The position numbers and the translations under genes were made by a program. Positions 43,223 to 52,070 of a stretch of 64,000 nucleotides of DNA are shown here, piece after piece; positions within the stretch are counted from its first letter, which is position 1; each line of letters starts with the position of its first letter. Origin of the DNA: Desulfobacteraceae bacterium (lineage in GTDB: Bacteria > Desulfobacterota > Desulfobacteria > Desulfobacterales > SURF-7); assembly GCA_003599865.1 (NCBI GenBank), contig QZKS01000056.1, forward strand, positions 1 through 64,000, given 5' to 3'. Under the pieces are notes generated by a model. The model worked only from the letters and a program-made list of their open reading frames with translations, had not been told where the DNA came from and made no database searches.

Positions 43223-45196
43223 TTAAGAAATGATTTTTACATAGTCAACTTTCTTCAGACTCCACTTGTTGGCGGCTTTGTCGTATGAAGAGTTGGTAAA
43301 CGCGAACCAGTTTTCATCATCCTGTCCCGGATAATCAGCCTGATAGTAGAATCCCGGATAACGGGTTTCTTTTCTGAACTGGATGTGACGGAGATGAGCT
43401 TCTACTGTGTAAATACGATGGTAGATTTCCCATGCTCTCATCAGCTCGTGCAGGTCTCCGGCAGCCAGTTTTTCACAATCTTCACGCATGGTCTCCAGAA
43501 GATCAATTACAATTTCCAGGGATTTGCTTGAAGTCTGGTAGTATGTGGCAGTACCGGCACCATACTCATGGGTGGCTTTCATCAGGCGAAGAGCCATTCC
43601 GGACGGTTTAACATAAGCCGGATTGATGTCCTGAGCAGTTGTATAGTTGCAATTTGCAAGATAGGTTCGAACCGGTTTGTAAACCAGGTCAACCAGTTGT
43701 TCTTTGGTTTCTTTGATGGTCGGTTTGAAACCGGCATGATCACGAACAAATTTGACCATTTCTTTTGCAGCAATACGACCTTCAGCATGAGAACCGGAGG
43801 AGAACTTATGGCCGGAACAGGCCACACCGTCACCAGAGGTGAACAGACCAACAACGGTGGTCATACGGTTGTAAACTTTTCCGGCATCACCCCATTTGTA
43901 ATGATTCGGAACCCAGTCTTCATCCGGACCGGATGTCCAGATACCGCAGCAGCCGGAGTGAGAACCCAACAGGTACGGTTCGGTCGGCATAATTTCGGAA
44001 TTTTTCTTTTCCGGTTCGCAGTTCTGTGCACACCAAAGGTTTGCCTGTCCGCAGGTCATGTCAAGGAAGTCTTCCCATGCTTCGGACTCAAGATGTTTCA
44101 ACTCTTTTTTGTCCATGGTCTTGCCAAGGGCAGCCAGGGCGGAAACAGTGTCCATAATGATCGGGCCGCGGCCTTCTTTCATTTCGAACAGCATCAGGTG
44201 GTTACGGAGGCAGGTCGGGGTGATTGCCGCTGTTCCGTAAGGAGCGTATTTCTGCAGCTCTGCTTTTGCAGCGTCGCTGGCACCAAAGTTCTCACCAAGA
44301 CCGTTTTGCAGTTTGGCTTTGAACAGCAGGAACCATGCACCTACCGGGCCGTAACCATCTTTGAAACGAGCCGGGGTGAAACGGTTTTCCATCATGGAGA
44401 GTTCTGCACCAGCGCGCAGAGCCATGGTGTAGGTGGAGCCGGCATTCCATACCGGGTACCATGCACGTCCTTTTCCTTCACCAACTGAACGGGGCTGATA
44501 AATATTGACAGCACCACCACATGCAACCATCATGGTTTTGCATTTGATGATGTATACTTTGTTTTCACGCACGGAAAAACCGACGGCGCCGGCAATCTGT
44601 TTCGGGTTATTGGCGTCGTTCAGAAGCTCAACGATGAAGCAACGTTCAATAATATTTTCTTCGCCAAGAGCCAGTTTGGCAGCTTCTGCAACGATTCTTT
44701 TGTAGGACTCACCATTGATCATGATCTGCCATTTACCGGTACGAACCGGTTTGGCGCCGGATTTCAGGGTTCCCATCTTCTGGCCTTTTTTTCCATCCAG
44801 GTTCTTCCCATCTTCGGTTTTTTTCCAGATCGGGAGTCCCCATTCTTCGAACAGATGAACAGAATCGTCAACGTGACGGCCAAGGTCGAAAATCAGGTCT
44901 TCACGAACAATACCCATCAGGTCGTTACGTACCATGCGAACATAATCGTCCGGTGTGTTGTCGCCGACATAGGTATTGATAGCGGACAGACCCTGCGCTA
45001 CAGCGCCACTTCTTTCCATGGCGGCTTTGTCGCAGAGTAAAATTTTGGTATCTGCGGAAGCCCATTTTTTGACTTCAAAAGCGGTACCGCAAGCGGCCAT
45101 ACCGCCACCGACGATCAGGATATCCACTTCGCGCTCTTCAACTGCCGGATCTTTTACGGCTTTGATTTCACCCAAAGGTCTATTTGGTAATGCCAT
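43223..45196 (-). CDS. aprA: Adenylylsulfate reductase subunit alpha
   Basis: This 657-residue flavoprotein carries the FAD of dissimilatory APS reductase and reduces APS to sulfite and AMP in the cytoplasm. It starts MALPNRPLGEIKAV; the FAD motif is DILIVGGGMAACGTAFEVKK. Conserved segments around the active site include MIMINGESYKRI-like KWQIMINGESYKRIVAEAA, AELSMMENRFTPARFKDGYG, MTCGQANLWCAQN and LGSHSGCCGIWTSGPDEDWV. Length and sequence fit sulfate reducers, not sulfur-oxidiser forms, but that is a reading, not a tree. An AGGAGG site precedes ATG 45196, and aprB lies 79 bases upstream. Confidence 0.98.
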   Translation of the reverse strand: MALPNRPLGEIKAVKDPAVEEREVDILIVGGGMAACGTAFEVKKWASADTKILLCDKAAMERSGAVAQGLSAINTYVGDNTPDDYVRMVRNDLMGIVREDLIFDLGRHVDDSVHLFEEWGLPIWKKTEDGKNLDGKKGQKMGTLKSGAKPVRTGKWQIMINGESYKRIVAEAAKLALGEENIIERCFIVELLNDANNPKQIAGAVGFSVRENKVYIIKCKTMMVACGGAVNIYQPRSVGEGKGRAWYPVWNAGSTYTMALRAGAELSMMENRFTPARFKDGYGPVGAWFLLFKAKLQNGLGENFGASDAAKAELQKYAPYGTAAITPTCLRNHLMLFEMKEGRGPIIMDTVSALAALGKTMDKKELKHLESEAWEDFLDMTCGQANLWCAQNCEPEKKNSEIMPTEPYLLGSHSGCCGIWTSGPDEDWVPNHYKWGDAGKVYNRMTTVVGLFTSGDGVACSGHKFSSGSHAEGRIAAKEMVKFVRDHAGFKPTIKETKEQLVDLVYKPVRTYLANCNYTTAQDINPAYVKPSGMALRLMKATHEYGAGTATYYQTSSKSLEIVIDLLETMREDCEKLAAGDLHELMRAWEIYHRIYTVEAHLRHIQFRKETRYPGFYYQADYPGQDDENWFAFTNSSYDKAANKWSLKKVDYVKIIS

Positions 45197-45275
45197 GTTA
45201 TATCCTCCTTCAATAGATGTAATTTCATCATTTAATCAGTTTTCGCATCAAGTTGTAAAGATGACTTCCCGCCGG

Positions 45276-45710
45276 TTATTTTCCCTGCGGTCTGATCAGT
45301 TTCATTCCATCAGCTTCTTCCGTGGAGAGCAGTCCGGAATCAAGATCTTTACCCTTGAGACCCTTATACGCATTTGCAGCGCCTTCAGGAGTGGTTCGAA
45401 TGGGGAACTTAAAGCGTTTTACAAGGCCGTTTCGGAACTTGCAGGTCCACATAACGTCTTCGGTACCCATCATCGGCATAATGCTGCTTCCCAACGGCAC
45501 GAAGTCTGAGTATCCTCTGACTTCAATTGCCTGTGTGGGGCAGATTTTAACACAAGAAAAGCATTCCCAGCACTGATCCGGCTCTTGATTGTAAGCCTTC
45601 ATTGCATTGGGATCCAGAACCATCAGATCATTGGGGCAAATATACATACATGCTGTTTTATCCCCGCCTTTGCATCCGTCACATTTCTCAGTAATTACAA
45701 AGCTTGGCAT
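45276..45710 (-). CDS. aprB: Adenylylsulfate reductase subunit beta
   Basis: This 144-residue protein carries two 4Fe-4S clusters that feed electrons to AprA. It starts MPSFVITEKCDGCKGGDKTA; ligands are CDGCKGGDKTACMYICP and CWECFSCVKICP. The C-terminal tail (FPIRTTPEGAANAYKGLKG) wraps AprA in known structures. ATG 45710 was chosen over an upstream in-frame ATG at 45749 because a perfect AGGAGG lies 8 bases before it. It is the first gene of the aprBA operon, with a ~280-base leader to the probable promoter. Confidence 0.97.
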   Translation of the reverse strand: MPSFVITEKCDGCKGGDKTACMYICPNDLMVLDPNAMKAYNQEPDQCWECFSCVKICPTQAIEVRGYSDFVPLGSSIMPMMGTEDVMWTCKFRNGLVKRFKFPIRTTPEGAANAYKGLKGKDLDSGLLSTEEADGMKLIRPQGK

Positions 45711-46259
45711 TGATATACCTCCTAAGTATTGCGTTGTAATGATTATCACTTCAACATTAATCGATTAACTTCATTAAAACTTTATGATTTTTGCACCCCC
45801 CTTCATAACAGTGACCCGAAAAAGTTCATTTCCGGATTTGATTTTGATTATTCTATTAAAGATTTTATCATATAAGACATTTAAAAATGCAGTGAATCCG
45901 TTTGTATCGCCGGGTACGAAAGGACCGCATAACCTGTTGATTGATTAAACGATTCTTTGGACCATGAATTATCATAACTTCCTAAAACAAAGCGTTAAAT
46001 TACCATCCGAAAAAATGCTTGTCAAGAACTTTTGAGCAGCGATACGCCACAGATGATAAGCCATTTCAAAAAGTCCAATTGAATTCCAATATGTAGTAAT
46101 AAAGGAGTTTATATTCACTATATATGGTGGCGTTTGGGTTCAGCTATGGATTTTTTCCGGGTTCAATGATAACGGATAGAAGGTGATCGGTCAGAGATGG
46201 TTACATTTTACGGAACGATACCGGAATAAAAGAGAATACACAACGGTGAAGGAAAAAGA
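45711..46259. other. Region upstream of aprBA, divergent to the Cys-cluster gene
   Basis: These 549 bases contain the probable aprBA promoter (45997-46025) and a very A+T-rich leader (45750-45900). A 20-codon frame at 46127 was judged not a gene. The promoter of the gene at 46260 was not identified. Confidence 0.5.
45997..46025 (-). promoter_or_regulatory. Probable aprBA promoter
   Basis: On the minus strand TTGACA (46025-46020) and TAATTT (46002-45997) are 17 bases apart. The -35 is perfect and the spacing is optimal. The start site near 45990 gives a ~280-base leader before aprB. The sat promoter has the same layout. Confidence 0.5.
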
Positions 46260-46976
46260 ATGAATGCGGAAATGACCCCAATCGATATGGATGAACCCTT
46301 TCAATTTTCATGTAGTAAAAGAGTTCCTTGTTTTAATGAGTGCTGCAGGGATCTGAATCAGTTTCTGACGCCGTATGATATTTTGCGACTGAAAACCGGT
46401 TTGGGAATGAAATCAACGGATTTTTTAAAGGAGTATACCTTGCAGCATACCGGTCCGGGATCGGGTCTTCCGGTCGTAACGCTGAAACCGGCGAATCAGA
46501 AAGATCTGGTTTGTCCTTTTGTTACCGATGACGGCTGCCGTGTTTATCCGGACAGGCCGGGATCATGCCGTATGTACCCCCTTGCCCGGATGATTTCCCG
46601 ATCCAGAGAAACCGGAAAGGTGACGGAACACTGGGCGCTGATTCGGGAACCACATTGTCAGGGATTTCAGCAAAACATCAGGATGACGGTCCGGGAGTGG
46701 ATTCAAACACAAAAACTGCTCGAATATAATGAGATGAACGACCGGCTGATGGAAATTATCAGCTTGAAAAATCAACGGAAACCAGGACCTCTGGATGTAA
46801 GGTCAAGGCACCTCTTTCATATGGTATGCTATGACCTGGATAATTTTAAGAGTCATATATTTGAAAAGGGAATTCTCAATGGATTGAATATGGATTCAAA
46901 CCAGATGGAATCTTTACAGGATGATACCACTTTGCTCAAATTCGGTTTAACCTGGTTGAAGGAGGCACTGTTTTAG
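46260..46976 (+). CDS. YkgJ-type Cys-cluster protein, paralogue of the one at 12245
   Basis: This 238-residue protein repeats the pattern of the gene at 12245: FSCSKRVPCFNECCRDLNQF, LTPYDILRLKTGLGM, then VCPFVTDDGCRVYPDRPGSC and RMYPLARM. Both contain the same Cys spacing and the LTPYDI/LYPYDI helix, so they are paralogues. A metal centre is assumed from the family; function is unknown. AAGGA precedes ATG 46260. The next gene (SDR) starts 13 bases after the stop, suggesting an operon. It diverges from aprBA. Confidence 0.75.
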   Translation: MNAEMTPIDMDEPFQFSCSKRVPCFNECCRDLNQFLTPYDILRLKTGLGMKSTDFLKEYTLQHTGPGSGLPVVTLKPANQKDLVCPFVTDDGCRVYPDRPGSCRMYPLARMISRSRETGKVTEHWALIREPHCQGFQQNIRMTVREWIQTQKLLEYNEMNDRLMEIISLKNQRKPGPLDVRSRHLFHMVCYDLDNFKSHIFEKGILNGLNMDSNQMESLQDDTTLLKFGLTWLKEALF

Positions 46977-46989
46977 GAGGGCGTTTTTC

Positions 46990-47805
46990 ATGGCGGAAGA
47001 GAAAAGGGTGGCTCTGGTATTGGGTGCAATCAAAGGTATCGGCAGGGAGATCGGACTGGCCCTTGCCAAAAAGGGGATGCGGGTTGTTCTGACATATCAT
47101 GACTGGGAAGACAGCCTGGAAGAGATGAAAGCGGCTTTCCAGTCTGTTGGTGAAGAACATCTCATTATAAAGGTCAATCTGTTGGACGTGGAAACGATTC
47201 CCGGTCTAGTGGAGAAGGCGATCAGCCGTTTCGGCAGACTGGATATTCTGATCAACAACATTGAAAGGGGCGGATGGCCGGTTGTCCACGGTCCGTATTG
47301 TCAAGACCAGTGGGATCTTGAATTTTCCACCACGCTTCGGGCGAAACAGTGGGTTTTTGAGTCTGCCTTTCCGCATCTGAAAGAATCCGGCAACGGAGTG
47401 GTGATCAATTTCTCATCGATTGCCGGAATTATCGGAAGGTCCGGACCTGCCAGCCTGATTTTCAATGAAGGATATTCGGCTGCGAATCGGGGGATTTCCC
47501 TGCTGACCGAAACCTGGGCAAGACTTGGCGCTCCGGAAGTCCGGGTCAATGAAATCATGCTTGGAATCATGGAAACACGGCATGGAGAAAATACTAGAGG
47601 ATGGGGGCTTTTGACGGATGATCAGAAAAAAGCGATTCTGGACCATACCCTGCTGGGCCGAACCGGAAAAATGGAGGATATCATCAAAGCTGTTTTGTTC
47701 ATGATCGATGATGCTCCTTTTATGACCGGTGCGGTGCTTCGCCTTGATGGAGGGTATGTGCCGGGTGGGGAAAAAGTGCTGCCCATGCCGAAGGGGGTTG
47801 TCTGA
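46990..47805 (+). CDS. Short-chain dehydrogenase/reductase
   Basis: This 271-residue Rossmann enzyme has the cofactor motif VLGAIKGIGREIGLALAKKG (the usual TGxxxGxG reads LGAIKGIG), IKVNLLDVETIPGLVEKAIS, RLDILINNIERGGW (NNAG replaced by NNIE) and an active-site region NFSSIAGIIG followed by YSAANRGI, where the Tyr-x3-Lys is YSAAN, so the usual Lys is not in place. The C-terminal FMTGAVLRLDGGYVPGG is standard. The altered catalytic Lys means activity is uncertain. It follows the Cys-cluster gene in an apparent operon. Confidence 0.85.
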   Translation: MAEEKRVALVLGAIKGIGREIGLALAKKGMRVVLTYHDWEDSLEEMKAAFQSVGEEHLIIKVNLLDVETIPGLVEKAISRFGRLDILINNIERGGWPVVHGPYCQDQWDLEFSTTLRAKQWVFESAFPHLKESGNGVVINFSSIAGIIGRSGPASLIFNEGYSAANRGISLLTETWARLGAPEVRVNEIMLGIMETRHGENTRGWGLLTDDQKKAILDHTLLGRTGKMEDIIKAVLFMIDDAPFMTGAVLRLDGGYVPGGEKVLPMPKGVV

Positions 47806-47865
47806 GAGCGATAACAGATCAAGGTTCATTCCGCCGCTCCGGATGATGGTTTTTTGATCTGATTA

Positions 47866-48615
47866 TTATTGGTCAAGGTTGATAATGGTTGACTGACTGT
47901 CATGCCGGCGGGTTTCCGTATGCCGGATGTTCTGGATTTTATTAACACACTCCGATATTCTCATTCCCGCATTTTTGATGTTTTTAAGATATTTTGTCAG
48001 GGTTTCCGGGGTTTCCGTGGAGAGCTCCAGGAGTTCAATATTGCCTAACAGGATCATCAGCGGCTGGTTCAATTCATGGGCGGTTGCGCCGGCCATCTGA
48101 AGTAATACTTTCAGCTTTTCTTCCTGAATGACCGCCTGCTGCTGCTCTTTAATCTTTTTGTTTGCGCGCTTCAGATTGGATATGGTTTTTTTCAACCGGT
48201 CACTGGTTTTTTTCAGGGACTCCCGCTGTCGAAACAATTCCAGGAAAACATTGACCTTGCTTTTGATAATCTGCGTATCAAGGGGTTTGAACAGATAGTC
48301 AACAGCTCCTTTTTCATACCCTTTGAAAATGTGTTTTTCCTCTTTGCTGATGGCGGTGACAAATAGAACGGGCAGATGCTTTGTTTTTTCGTTTTTACGC
48401 ATGATTTCAGCCGTTTCATATCCATCCATTTCCGGCATCTGAACATCCAGCAGGACCAGTGCAAAATGATAATCAAACATCAGGGAAAGCGCTTCGTTTC
48501 CGGAATGCGCCTTGATAATGTTCAGATCCGGAGATTCCAGAATGGCTTCAAGCGCCACAAGGTTTTCTTCAATGTCATCGACGATCAGGATATTGGTTTT
48601 TTGCGGGTCGTTCAT
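47866..48615 (-). CDS. Response regulator with HisKA domain but no ATPase
   Basis: This 249-residue protein has an N-terminal receiver domain (ILIVDDIEENLVALEAILE, ALVLLDVQMPEMDGYETAEI with the phosphoacceptor Asp, VLFVTAISKEE, DYLFKPLD), a coiled coil, and a HisKA dimerisation domain with phosphorylatable His in AGATAHELNQPLMILLGNIE. The protein stops before any HATPase domain. It could dimerise with, be phosphorylated by, or transfer phosphate to another kinase. ATG 48615 follows a GAGGAA site; the frame extends to 48678. The HisKA region is very similar to that of the protein at 50356. It ends ~60 bases from the convergent SDR gene. Confidence 0.85.
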   Translation of the reverse strand: MNDPQKTNILIVDDIEENLVALEAILESPDLNIIKAHSGNEALSLMFDYHFALVLLDVQMPEMDGYETAEIMRKNEKTKHLPVLFVTAISKEEKHIFKGYEKGAVDYLFKPLDTQIIKSKVNVFLELFRQRESLKKTSDRLKKTISNLKRANKKIKEQQQAVIQEEKLKVLLQMAGATAHELNQPLMILLGNIELLELSTETPETLTKYLKNIKNAGMRISECVNKIQNIRHTETRRHDSQSTIINLDQ

Positions 48616-48670
48616 TTTACGATTTTTCCTCGGTTTATGGCTCGTTACGTACCGGCAGAGGTATAAAATA

Positions 48671-49558
48671 TCAGGCAAGGAACAGTTCCAGAATATCCTT
48701 TTCCTGTTCTTTGCCGGCGATCAATTCCTCCCTGTACCGGGTCAGCATTTTTAGGTTGAAGTCAAGGCCGCTCAATTTGCCGGTGTGAATGATGTTTGAA
48801 AATTCATTTTCCATGTCCTTGCTGTCGGATTTATTTTCAGGGAACGGGATCATGTGTGAGAGGCGATTTGCAGTATGGACAATGACTGGAAACAGTCGGT
48901 CTCCAGGAGCCTTTTCCGGTTGATGATGAAAACCAACCGCCTTGACCAGGTTTTCCGGAAACATCCACCGGGTGAGCAGGCTTGAACCGATCCGGTCATG
49001 GCCGGCTCCGATGATTTTTGTTTCGGCATCTATGGTATGCAAGGAGCGGGGATCGGACTGTCTAATGATCATACGGAAGTCATCAGGCATTGCCATCAGA
49101 ATGACAAGCTTTCCAATATCATGAATCAGGCCGGCAACGAAAAAATCATTACTTTCTTCTGAAAGGTCATGGGAAATAATTTTTGCGGCAAGTCCGCATA
49201 AAAAAGAGTGTTCCCAAAATTTGCGAATCGGAAAGAGGCTGTCCGGCCGGATGTTTTTAAAACTGTTGAATACGGCTTTGGACAGGACGATATTCTGGAT
49301 TTCGGAAAATCCGAGCACCATCAGTGCCTGCTTCAGGGAGCTTACTTTTCTCATCCGGCCGAAAAAGGCGGAGTTGGAAATTTTCAGAATGGCCGTATGG
49401 AGTGCCAGATCCGGACTGATGGCACGGATCAGTTCTTCCACGGTGCTTTTGGGGTCAGCCGTGATCTTCAGAACATGATTCACGACAGAAGGAAGTGACG
49501 GGAAAGACTTTATTTTGGCCGAAAGCACGGCGATTTTTGGATTTTCCGATTCTTTCAT
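48671..49558 (-). CDS. HDOD-domain protein
   Basis: This 295-residue protein is a HDOD (metal-independent HD-related) output domain: AKIKSFPSLPSVVNHVLKIT, KISNSAFFGRMRKVSSLKQA, ALMVLGFSEIQNIVLSKAVF, and FFVAGLIHDIGKLVILMAM (HD-like LIHDIGK). In other bacteria HDOD proteins work in c-di-GMP or two-component networks, and here it sits between REC and GGDEF genes. ATG 49558 was chosen because the domain begins ~15 residues later; ATG 49648 is the longest possible start. Its stop region overlaps the upstream limit of the REC-HisKA gene, which it precedes in the same direction. Confidence 0.85.
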   Translation of the reverse strand: MKESENPKIAVLSAKIKSFPSLPSVVNHVLKITADPKSTVEELIRAISPDLALHTAILKISNSAFFGRMRKVSSLKQALMVLGFSEIQNIVLSKAVFNSFKNIRPDSLFPIRKFWEHSFLCGLAAKIISHDLSEESNDFFVAGLIHDIGKLVILMAMPDDFRMIIRQSDPRSLHTIDAETKIIGAGHDRIGSSLLTRWMFPENLVKAVGFHHQPEKAPGDRLFPVIVHTANRLSHMIPFPENKSDSKDMENEFSNIIHTGKLSGLDFNLKMLTRYREELIAGKEQEKDILELFLA

Positions 49559-49902
49559 GGATTGTATCAGGGATAAACGGGAAACAGGGAAAAGATGGTG
49601 CTTTGATTTAGAGCCAGTATAAGCCAATGGCAACTGTGTGTCAATCATTTCATTTCAGAGTCGGGCCACATTCTATTTGCCTTCCGGTCTTATTTTTGAT
49701 ATATTTTCTGTAATCAATGTGTTACCAGACTCAGCCGGCTGATCTGACGTTTCCCCAACAAACACCATGATTTCATTTTTTAAAATACACGAAAGCAAGT
49801 CATCGTTATGCAATAATCTATCTCAGCTCCAAACCGGTTTTCCTGAAAAATGACAGTCTTTTCGGAATGGGAAACGCAGAAAGATCCAAATGAGGATTAA
49901 CC

Positions 49903-50349
49903 ATGAACATTCATTCCTATCCACCGATTTTACTGGTTGAAGACAGTCCGGAAGATTTTCATGCAGCCATGCGTGCTTTTCAAAAAGCAGGGCTTGCCAA
50001 TCCGATTATCCGCTGTGAAGACGGCGATGAAGCGCTGGAATATCTGTTTTGCCGAGGCCGGTTTGCACCGCCGGCAGACGCACCGCTTCCGGGCATCATT
50101 CTGCTCGACCTGAATCTTCCCGGGACAGACGGGCATGAGGTACTGGAAGCAGTAAAAAAGAACGGCCGACTGAAAAAAATTCCGGTGATTGTGCTGACGA
50201 CATCCTGTGAAAAAATGGATATTGATCGATGCTTTTCGGAAGGTGCCAGCAGCTATATCTGCAAGCCGGTTGATCTGGGCGGGTTGATGAATGCCGTTCA
50301 AAGATTGAAAGAATACTGGTTTGAGATCGCCGTTTTTTCAAAGGAGTAG
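49903..50349 (+). CDS. Single-domain response regulator (Rcp1-like)
   Basis: This 148-residue protein is one receiver domain: PILLVEDSPEDFHAAMRAFQ, GIILLDLNLPGTDGHEVLEA with the acceptor Asp, IPVIVLTTSCEKMD and the Lys in SSYICKPVDLGG. The loop after strand 3 (EYLFCRGRFAPPADAPLP) is the insertion typical of Rcp1, the regulator paired with phytochrome-type kinases. No output domain is attached. It precedes the REC-HisKA-REC-GGDEF gene by 6 bases, and a PAS kinase with a phytochrome-like transmitter follows, so phosphotransfer among them is plausible. Confidence 0.88.
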   Translation: MNIHSYPPILLVEDSPEDFHAAMRAFQKAGLANPIIRCEDGDEALEYLFCRGRFAPPADAPLPGIILLDLNLPGTDGHEVLEAVKKNGRLKKIPVIVLTTSCEKMDIDRCFSEGASSYICKPVDLGGLMNAVQRLKEYWFEIAVFSKE

Positions 50350-50355
50350 GGAGGG

Positions 50356-52017
50356 ATGGACGATATGCAATACCGTTTGCTGATCATTGACGATAATCCG
50401 GAAGATCGCCTGCTGTATCGGCGTTTGCTCAAAGGGATCACCGGGCGGCGATTCGGATTTGTAGAAGCCGATACAGCAACCGAAGGCCTTGATTTTCTTC
50501 ACGGAGAAACAATCGACTGTGTTTTGCTGGATTACAACCTGCCGGATATGGATGGTATTGAGCTGCTGTCGGAACTCAGAAAAGATCAAAGGTTTGCCGA
50601 CCTTCCCATTGTATTTCTGACCGGTCAGGGAAATGAAGCCATCGCTGTAAATGCCATGAAAAGCGGCGCAACCGAATATCTGGTGAAGAGTGTGATTACC
50701 CAGGATCTTCTATCCCGGGCCATTGCCTATGCCATTGATAAAAAAGCCAATGAAAAGGCGTTGAAACAAAAAACAGAGGAGCTCCAAAAGAGTTTTGCAG
50801 AACTAGAGAAGGCCAACCGCCAAATTATTGAACAGCAAAAAGCGATCGTGGAAGAAGAGCGTCTGAAGGTTCTGCTGCAAATGGCCGGAGCAACCGCCCA
50901 TGAACTCAACCAGCCGCTGATGGTTCTTCTGGGAAACATTCAGCTTCTGGAAATGGACCAGCATGAACCCGATAAAATGATGAAGTATGTTAAAAAAATT
51001 GAAAACGCCGGACAGCGTATTGCCGATATTGTGAAAAAAATACAAACCCTCCGTCACCATGAAGTCAAGAATTATCCCGGAGAGGCGAGCATCGTGAAGA
51101 TTGATCAGAACATCACCCTTCTTTCCATTGAAGATATGGATGATGATTACAACAAGCTGAAAAGTGTTCTCAGCAGCTTTGAACCGTCCCGGCTGTTGCG
51201 TGCCAAAACCTTTGGCCAGGCCTTTGGATTGATTCAAAAAGAACAGATCGACCTGATTCTGCTCGATTATCAATTGCCTTCGGGAAACGGGATTGAATTT
51301 TTATTGGAAATGGATGTCAGAAATATCGAGATTCCGGTTGTGGTCATTACCGGCCAGGGTGATGAAATGATTGCCTCCCGGGTCATCCAGGCCGGGGCGT
51401 ATGATTATCTTCCCAAATCCAAATTAAGTGCAAAACCGTTATCACGGATTATCTCCAATGCGTTGGAAAAATTCAAGCTCAAACAGGAAGTGAAGCAGGC
51501 AGTCAATAAAATGGCGAAGATGTCTGTCATCGATGAACTGACAGGTCTGAACAACCGGCGGTATCTGATGGAAGCGCTGGTGCGCGAGACAAGCCGTGCG
51601 GAACGTTATCATACGGATCTTACGGTTTGTATTCTGGATCTGGATCATTTTAAGGAAATCAATGATGCTCATGGTCATCCGGCAGGAGACAAGATGTTGA
51701 AATTCATAGCGGCGCTATTGAAAAGAACGGTTCGCAGAAATGATATTGCCTGCCGGTATGGCGGTGAAGAGTTTGCCGTGCTTTTTCCGGACACATCCAT
51801 GGATGATGCCATACAGATATGTGAACGATTCAGAGCTCAGGTGGAAAACAGTTCAATATCCCATAACCATTTGGAAATCAGTGTAACGGTCAGCATTGGC
51901 CTGGCAAAATTTTCACCACTGAAAAAAGATTCCATGGAGAGCATTATCAATCTTGCCGACCAGGCAATGTATGAAGCCAAATCAAATGGCCGAAACCGCA
52001 TTATATCAAAATCATGA
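50356..52017 (+). CDS. REC-HisKA-REC-GGDEF diguanylate cyclase
   Basis: This 553-residue protein reads REC1 (RLLIIDDNPEDRLLYRRLLK; CVLLDYNLPDMDGIELLSEL), coiled coil, HisKA (AGATAHELNQPLMVLLGNIQ), REC2 (ITLLSIEDMDDDYNKLKSVL; LILLDYQLPSGNGIEFLLEM) and GGDEF. The cyclase site is intact (RYGGEEFAVLF, GGEEF at residues 469-473) and an inhibitory I-site RRND lies five residues upstream, so it should make c-di-GMP under product inhibition. No HATPase domain is present, so the HisKA His must be served by another kinase. In REC2 the first acidic patch is IEDMDDD. ATG 50356 follows a GGAGGG site. It shares a HisKA module with the gene at 47866. Confidence 0.9.
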   Translation: MDDMQYRLLIIDDNPEDRLLYRRLLKGITGRRFGFVEADTATEGLDFLHGETIDCVLLDYNLPDMDGIELLSELRKDQRFADLPIVFLTGQGNEAIAVNAMKSGATEYLVKSVITQDLLSRAIAYAIDKKANEKALKQKTEELQKSFAELEKANRQIIEQQKAIVEEERLKVLLQMAGATAHELNQPLMVLLGNIQLLEMDQHEPDKMMKYVKKIENAGQRIADIVKKIQTLRHHEVKNYPGEASIVKIDQNITLLSIEDMDDDYNKLKSVLSSFEPSRLLRAKTFGQAFGLIQKEQIDLILLDYQLPSGNGIEFLLEMDVRNIEIPVVVITGQGDEMIASRVIQAGAYDYLPKSKLSAKPLSRIISNALEKFKLKQEVKQAVNKMAKMSVIDELTGLNNRRYLMEALVRETSRAERYHTDLTVCILDLDHFKEINDAHGHPAGDKMLKFIAALLKRTVRRNDIACRYGGEEFAVLFPDTSMDDAIQICERFRAQVENSSISHNHLEISVTVSIGLAKFSPLKKDSMESIINLADQAMYEAKSNGRNRIISKS

Positions 52018-52070
52018 AATGATGGATACAATGCCCACCTTGCCCGGCATTGTAAAAAGCGAGTCATTCG

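Noticed and set aside
43568-44488. 306-codon plus-strand frame inside aprA
   Set aside because: A shadow of aprA, which is a full-length, conserved subunit.
46127-46189. 20-codon ORF with an upstream AAAGGAG
   Set aside because: The ribosome-like element is 16 or more bases from the ATG and the peptide is not distinctive.
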